From: Alphaproteobacteria bacterium
GTDB taxonomy: Bacteria > Myxococcota_A > UBA796 > UBA2385
Assembly (NCBI GenBank): GCA_020632755.1
Contig: JACKEY010000018.1
Span: 1 to 64,000 of the forward strand
DNA: 64,000 nucleotides
Direction of reading: 5' to 3'
Shown one piece after another: positions 59,859 through 64,000 of the stretch. A program made the position numbers and the translations under genes. The notes below the pieces were generated by a model. The model saw only the letters and a list, made by a program, of their open reading frames with translations, searched no databases and was not told the origin of the DNA. The first letter of the stretch is position 1. Every line of letters starts with the position of its first letter.

Positions 59859-61739
59859 TCAGTCTGGCGCCCGCCACATGGACGGACCGCGGGCGGCCGG
59901 AGCACTGCCGCGGCCGGGCCGCAGGGCCCAGGTGAAGGCGATGCTGTGCACCAGGTAGCCGAGGCCGACGATGTCGGGCCCCCACAGGGGCCAGCGGATG
60001 GCCAGCCCGGCGAAGACGACGGCCAGCAGGGTCGATCCCCAGAACAGGCCGTCGAAGGTGACGGCCAGGGTCGCGCAGACCCCCACGATGATCAGGCACA
60101 TGCCGAGCAGCAGGGCCGGCCAGCCGAGCCCCAGCAGGGCCGCCCCGCCGCCCAGCAGCATGCCGAGCCCCCAGAACTGCAGCAGGACCCACATCAGCCG
60201 CACATAGGCCCGGTTGTCCAGCAGCCAGCGCCGGCCCAGCACCAGGCCGGACACGTTGATGCCCAGCGCCACCGCGCAGCCGCCGGCGAACTGCAGGCCG
60301 GTCATCTCGCCGCCGTGGGCCCGCAGCCACACGCCCAGCGCCACCAGCATGCCGAGCCCGACGAAGCCGTTGAGCAGGGTGACGACGCTGCGCCCCCAGT
60401 CGCGTCCGGCCACGCGCAGCTCGTCCTCGAGCGCCAGCATGCGCGCGCCCTCGGCCAGCAGGGCGTCCCGCCGCTCGGCGGCCGCGGCCACCCGCGCCAC
60501 CAGCGCCGGGTCGGGAGACGACAGCTCGGCCAGGATGCTGGCCGCCGCCCCGGCGTCGCCCCGGTCCAGCTCGAAGTCGATCAGGCAAGCCGCCGCCCGG
60601 GCGAGGCCCCCCTGCGCCGCGCGGTTGCCGGCCCACGCGGTCAGGGCCTGGGCGTAGCCGAACCGACAGGCGGCGTAGCGGCGGTGGACGTCGATGGGAT
60701 CGGCGCCTCGCGCGACCAGGGCCTCGAGAGCGGCCAGCTCGGCGTCGGCCCCGCGGCTGGCCGCCAGCGAGCCCCGGTGGGCCCGGTGGCGGGCGATGGC
60801 CGCGCGGAAGGCGGCGACATCGGGGAACCGCGCAGCGGGGTCGCGGGCACAGGCGGTGTGCACGATCTCGACGAGCTCGGCGGGCACGTCGGCCTCGAAG
60901 ACGGCCGGCGCCGAGTCCCGCGCCTGGGCGATGGCGTCTGGGGTGGTGGCGGCCGCGTGCAGGGTCCGCCCGGTGAGCACCACGTGCAGGGTCGCGCCCA
61001 GCAGGTACACGTCGGTCCACGGCCCCAGCTCGCCGCGCCCCGGGTCGGCCATCTCGGGCGCCATGTAGGCCGGCGTGCCCACCAGCGTGCCCCGCCCCAC
61101 CCCCGGCCCGACCGCGGGACCGCCTCCGGGACCCACCCCGCCGTCCTCGCCGAGCACCCAGGCGATGCCCCAGTCCAGCAGGTAGACCTCGCCGAAGGAC
61201 CCGATCATCACGTTGTCGGGCTTGATGTCGCGGTGCACGACCCCGCGGCTGTGGGCCAGCTCCAGCGCGTGGCAGACCTCCAGCAGCACCTCGAGGTGCC
61301 ACTCGATCGGATCGCCCTCGCGGCCGGCCCACGGGCCCTGCCGCGCCTCGGCCAGCAGTGCGCTCCACAGGGCGCCCTCGACCCGCTTCATGACCATGGC
61401 GGGCCCGGCCGGCGTCCAGCCGAGCGCGTGCACCGGCACGATGCCCGGGTGCTCGATGCGGCCGGCGACCCGCGCCTCGCGCAACAGGGCCGCCACGGCC
61501 GCCGCGCTCTCGCCGGAGACCTGCTTCACGGCGACCTCGCGGTCCAGGCTGTGCTGCGTGGCGGCGTGCACGACGCCCATGCCGCCGACGCCCAGCACCG
61601 GGCCGAGCTCGAGGGGCACGTCGTCGACCGGCCCGGCGGCGTGGGCCGGCACGGCAGGGCCGCGCGCGGTGCTGGCTTCGGTCTCGGCGTCGCCGCGCAG
61701 GGTCTGCGTCGGCGCCCAGGTCAGCAGCGGGTCGGACAC
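59859..61739 (-). CDS. Ser/Thr protein kinase with multi-span membrane C-terminus
   Basis: Predicted 626 residues, GTG 61739. Kinase domain about 44-320: Gly-loop LGVGGMGVVHAA at 49-60, VAVKQV with Lys72, a C-helix Glu in LLREARV, catalytic loop HRDIKPDN at 169-176, DWG (for DFG) at 189-191 and GTPAYMAPEM. The DWG change is known in active bacterial kinases. A helical stretch (330-440) is followed by about five to six membrane segments from 450 on. It lies between two paralogous phosphatase lipoproteins in one direction. No extracellular sensor domain is seen; the membrane part may sense directly. Confidence 0.9.
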   Translation of the reverse strand: MSDPLLTWAPTQTLRGDAETEASTARGPAVPAHAAGPVDDVPLELGPVLGVGGMGVVHAATQHSLDREVAVKQVSGESAAAVAALLREARVAGRIEHPGIVPVHALGWTPAGPAMVMKRVEGALWSALLAEARQGPWAGREGDPIEWHLEVLLEVCHALELAHSRGVVHRDIKPDNVMIGSFGEVYLLDWGIAWVLGEDGGVGPGGGPAVGPGVGRGTLVGTPAYMAPEMADPGRGELGPWTDVYLLGATLHVVLTGRTLHAAATTPDAIAQARDSAPAVFEADVPAELVEIVHTACARDPAARFPDVAAFRAAIARHRAHRGSLAASRGADAELAALEALVARGADPIDVHRRYAACRFGYAQALTAWAGNRAAQGGLARAAACLIDFELDRGDAGAAASILAELSSPDPALVARVAAAAERRDALLAEGARMLALEDELRVAGRDWGRSVVTLLNGFVGLGMLVALGVWLRAHGGEMTGLQFAGGCAVALGINVSGLVLGRRWLLDNRAYVRLMWVLLQFWGLGMLLGGGAALLGLGWPALLLGMCLIIVGVCATLAVTFDGLFWGSTLLAVVFAGLAIRWPLWGPDIVGLGYLVHSIAFTWALRPGRGSAPAARGPSMWRAPD

Positions 61740-61769
61740 ACAGGCTCGATGGAGGGGGGGCCCTGCAGG

Positions 61770-62792
61770 CTACCGCCCCGCCCGGTCCGACAGCGTCACC
61801 GTTCGCTCGAAGTCGACCCGGCCCCGCTCGTCGACCATCAGGCCGGTCAGCTGGTCGGCCGTGAGCTCGAACCATGCGAAGCCTCGCTCGCGGTCTTCCT
61901 CGAACAGGGTGGGCGCGCCCCGGCCCTTGAGCGGCGCCGTCTTGCTGCCCGCCCCGGACACCACCAGCTCGATCCCGCAGTGGGGCTCCAGCCACTGGCG
62001 GTTGTGGTCGTGGCCGCCGACCATCAGATCGACGCGCCCGCAGAGCGTGTCGTACAGCGCCCGCACGCGCTTGCCGCTGGCGTAGGGCAGGGCCGACGAG
62101 CCCTCGTACTCGCCGGCGATGCCGTGCTTGCCGTTGCTCAGGAAGGGGTGGTGGGCGACGACGACGGTCGGCCCGCCCCACGGCTCGGCGAGCTGCGCCT
62201 CGAGCCAGGCCTGCTGCTCGGCGTCGCTCCAGCCCATCAGCACGGCGTGGGTGTCGAGCACCAGGAAGCGCGCCGGCCCGGCGTCGAACCGGTACCAGGG
62301 CCCCGGCAGCACCAGCTCGTCGCGGGCCGCGGCCAGGGCCAGCATGCCGCGGGCGCGCTCGCGGTCGAAGGGCGGGTCGGCGTACTCGTGGTTGCCCAGC
62401 GCCGCGTAGACCGGAAAGCCCAGGTCGCCGTAGGGTTCGGCGTACTTGGGGCCCACCTGCGGGTCGTCGGGCCCGGTGACGCCCTGGTAGTAGAACAGGT
62501 CGCCCGGCAGCACCATGAAGTCGCAGCCGGGCCCGTGCTCGTCGGCCTTCGCCGCGCAGAAGTCGCGCATCGCCTGGGCGTTTCGGGCCTGGGGCCCGTT
62601 GCCGGCGCCCGTGTCGCCCATCACGACGAAGCGCACCCGCTCGGGCTGCGCCAGGGGAGGGGAGGGCGCAACCTGGCCGCCGTCGAGCAGCGGCTCGCCG
62701 TCCGAGATCGCCTCGCCCGGGCTGCAGGCGGGGAGGAGGAGGCCGAGGAGGGGCGGGAGGAGGACCACGGCGCCAACGTAGCCGGCTGTCAC
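61770..62792 (-). CDS. purple-acid-phosphatase-like metallophosphoesterase lipoprotein (copy 2)
   Basis: Predicted 340 residues. Starts at ATG 62792, overlapping the small membrane protein stop (ATGA). Lipobox LLLPAC with Cys about 23, no long repeat linker. Motifs mirror copy 1: VVMGDTGAGN, LPGDLFYYQGV (Asn of GDN replaced by Leu, Tyr kept), ALGNHEYAD, AHHPFLSNGKHG, GGHDHNRQWLEPHCG and a shared ending with VSGAGSKT, GRGAPTLFE and ADQLTG. Both copies probably derive from one duplication. It begins 30 bases before the kinase gene. Confidence 0.9.
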   Translation of the reverse strand: MTAGYVGAVVLLPPLLGLLLPACSPGEAISDGEPLLDGGQVAPSPPLAQPERVRFVVMGDTGAGNGPQARNAQAMRDFCAAKADEHGPGCDFMVLPGDLFYYQGVTGPDDPQVGPKYAEPYGDLGFPVYAALGNHEYADPPFDRERARGMLALAAARDELVLPGPWYRFDAGPARFLVLDTHAVLMGWSDAEQQAWLEAQLAEPWGGPTVVVAHHPFLSNGKHGIAGEYEGSSALPYASGKRVRALYDTLCGRVDLMVGGHDHNRQWLEPHCGIELVVSGAGSKTAPLKGRGAPTLFEEDRERGFAWFELTADQLTGLMVDERGRVDFERTVTLSDRAGR

Positions 62793-62989
62793 GCCCGCGC
62801 GGCGCGGCGGAACAGCGCCGCGGCCCCGCCCAGGCAGAGCAGGCCGCCACCGCCGGCGAAGAGCTGGCTGCCGAGCCGCGAGCCCTCCTCCACCGCGTCG
62901 AAGGGGAGGAAGACCAGGGCGGCGAGGAGGAGGAAGCCTCCCAGGGCGAGGAGGAGCAGGCCCGCGACGGCCGGCAGGAGACGCCGCAC
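62789..62989 (-). CDS. 66-residue membrane protein, unknown
   Basis: ATG 62989 is three bases after the stop of the MscS gene and its own stop overlaps the phosphatase start by four bases, so it is tightly embedded in the operon. Two hydrophobic helices (about 5-28 and 44-60) are separated by FDAVEEGSRLGSQLFAG, and it ends FRRAARA. The positive end suggests both termini in the cytoplasm. Could be an accessory to the channel or the phosphatase. Confidence 0.75.
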   Translation of the reverse strand: MRRLLPAVAGLLLLALGGFLLLAALVFLPFDAVEEGSRLGSQLFAGGGGLLCLGGAAALFRRAARA

Positions 62990-62992
62990 CGG

Positions 62993-64000
62993 CTAGACCT
63001 CGCCCGGCGTGAACACCTCGTCCGCGAGCTCGACCAGGGCCCCGCGGAAGGCGTTGGCGAACCGCGGGTGGACCAGCCGCGCCTCGACGATCCAGACCTC
63101 GGGGCGGTCGGCGTCCCGGTAGACGTTCGGCGGGCGGCTGGGGGCGATGTAGGGCGACAGCAGGGCCAGCTCCTGGAGCTGCTGGCGGACCTCGCCGACG
63201 GACAGGTGCGGGTGCACGTGCACGGGGACCTGGACGGGGGCGTAGCTGTCGGGGTCGACGCGCAGGTCCTGGCGCAGCAGCTGGCGGTTGGGCATCGACA
63301 CCATGCGGCCGTCGTCGACGGTCAGGCGCGTGGTGCGCAGGCCCAGGCCCTGGACGACGCCCTTGTGGTCGCCGACCTCGATGCGCTCGCCGGCCTGGAC
63401 GCGGCGCTCGATGGTCAGGACGATGCCGGCGAACACGTCGGCCAGCAGGTCGCGGGCGGTCCAGCCGAAGGCCAGGGCCAGCGCGACGAGCGCGAAGGGC
63501 ACGGCCAGACCCCAGCTGTGCGGCAGCAGGGACAGGACGGCGACGAAGACCAGCGGGATGGTCAGGCCGCGGCCGATGCCGGTCAGCATCGACAGGAAGC
63601 GCGGCAGCAGGCCCTTGCGCAGCACCCGCTCCTGCAGGCGCTCGGTGACCTCGCCGCCCAGGAAGGCCATCAGGGCCAGCAGGGCGAACAGCAGGGCCCG
63701 GTTGCCGCCGCTGCGCGGAGGCGGGGGCAGCAGGTCCTCGGCGATGCTGCGGCGCGGACCCAGCACCGGGGCGGCGGTCGCCGCGGGCTCCGGAGCGGGC
63801 GCGGCCGTGGGCTCCGGCTCGGCGGGAGTGGCTTCGACCAGCAGGGTCTCGCCGGGCTCGGCCGCGACGGCGTCGGGAGGCTCGGCTGGGTCGACCGTCA
63901 GCGGCGCGAAGGGACCCAGCAGCTCGGGCGGAGGGGTCGGGCCCAGCTCGGGGCCGGCCAGGTAGGGGCTGCCCGGGTCGAGCGTGTCGAAGGTGAGCGG
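62993..64000 (-). CDS. MscS-family mechanosensitive channel, N-terminus beyond the window
   Basis: The frame stays open to the window edge, giving at least 335 residues. The visible N-terminal ~75 residues are Pro/Ala/Glu-rich (for example PAPEPAATAAPVLGP). Then come membrane segments at LLFALLALMAFLGG and IPLVFVAVLSLL, the pore helix FALVALALAFGWTARDLLADVFAGI, and the MscS beta domain (RVQAGERIEVGDHKGVVQGLGL, DGRMVSMPNRQL). The pore region is less Gly-rich than in the first MscS of the window. A GTG at 63766 would give 257 residues but has no support as a start. It heads the small membrane protein-phosphatase-kinase row. Confidence 0.88.
   Translation of the reverse strand, partial: PLTFDTLDPGSPYLAGPELGPTPPPELLGPFAPLTVDPAEPPDAVAAEPGETLLVEATPAEPEPTAAPAPEPAATAAPVLGPRRSIAEDLLPPPPRSGGNRALLFALLALMAFLGGEVTERLQERVLRKGLLPRFLSMLTGIGRGLTIPLVFVAVLSLLPHSWGLAVPFALVALALAFGWTARDLLADVFAGIVLTIERRVQAGERIEVGDHKGVVQGLGLRTTRLTVDDGRMVSMPNRQLLRQDLRVDPDSYAPVQVPVHVHPHLSVGEVRQQLQELALLSPYIAPSRPPNVYRDADRPEVWIVEARLVHPRFANAFRGALVELADEVFTPGEV

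Overview
The window reads as a compact piece of a very GC-rich (by eye above 70%) Gram-negative chromosome, most likely an uncultured member of the Myxococcota (former Deltaproteobacteria). The pointers are: many lipoproteins carrying Asp/Thr/Gly-rich linkers and MopE-like DxDxDG repeats; two secreted proteins ending in a Cys-rich / hydrophobic / Arg-rich tail like the MYXO-CTERM sorting signal; an AgmX/PglI-type C-terminal domain protein; a type IV pilin; and a Ser/Thr protein kinase. Nothing in the window looks like phage, an insertion sequence, a CRISPR array or an rRNA/tRNA locus. About sixty genes are supported. Many overlap by 1-4 bases or abut, and GTG and TTG starts behind a clear GGAGG-type ribosome binding site are common.

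Layout. 1-3.7 kb: the 5' end of a Suv3-like helicase, a MopE-like lipoprotein, a DUF432-MscS channel pair and an enoyl-CoA hydratase. 3.7-8.6 kb: sbcC and sbcD. 8.7-12.2 kb: a voltage-gated K+ channel diverging from a small ORF plus MATE efflux pump, with a 16-bp palindrome between them. 12.2-20.7 kb: small secreted or unknown proteins, exonuclease III, lipoproteins, a peptidoglycan amidase, a DUF6918-type protein and a PLP aminotransferase. 20.8-24 kb: a CbbQ/NorQ-type AAA ATPase, a malonyl-CoA-synthetase-like ligase and an SDR. 24-32 kb: a large MopE-like lipoprotein, an SGNH-like protein with a sorting tail, a sigma-54 activator, glyoxalase I and PilA. 31.7-41 kb: VTT and Nudix proteins diverging from a 5'-nucleotidase, a secreted phage-collar domain protein, a methyltransferase, an FG-GAP/ASPIC lipoprotein, OmpA and DnaQ-type exonuclease genes and a second sorting-tail protein.

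41-51.8 kb: a nucleosidase, a membrane protein, a DHRS12-like SDR, two overlapping cNMP-binding proteins, an acyltransferase, a rhomboid-glyoxalase II-CAP lipoprotein operon and the AgmX/PglI-type protein. 51.8-56 kb: an SGNH lipoprotein, two tandem NAD-isocitrate-dehydrogenase-like paralogues and a stand-alone SecD-P1-like protein. 55.8-58.1 kb: an SDR and a class C beta-lactamase-fold hydrolase, separated by a promoter with two helically phased 13-bp repeats. 58.1-58.6 kb: ten tandem copies of a 52-53 bp unit in a convergent spacer. 58.65-64 kb: a co-directional row of MscS channel, small membrane protein, purple-acid-phosphatase-like lipoprotein, Ser/Thr kinase and a second phosphatase-like lipoprotein.

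The best candidates for something undescribed are the phosphatase-kinase-phosphatase-MscS row with its adjoining 53-bp array, the SecD-P1 protein next to paired IDH genes, the operator-like promoter at 56.7 kb, the palindrome/small-ORF/MATE arrangement, and the two overlapping stand-alone cNMP sensors. All functional links between neighbours are inferences from position.
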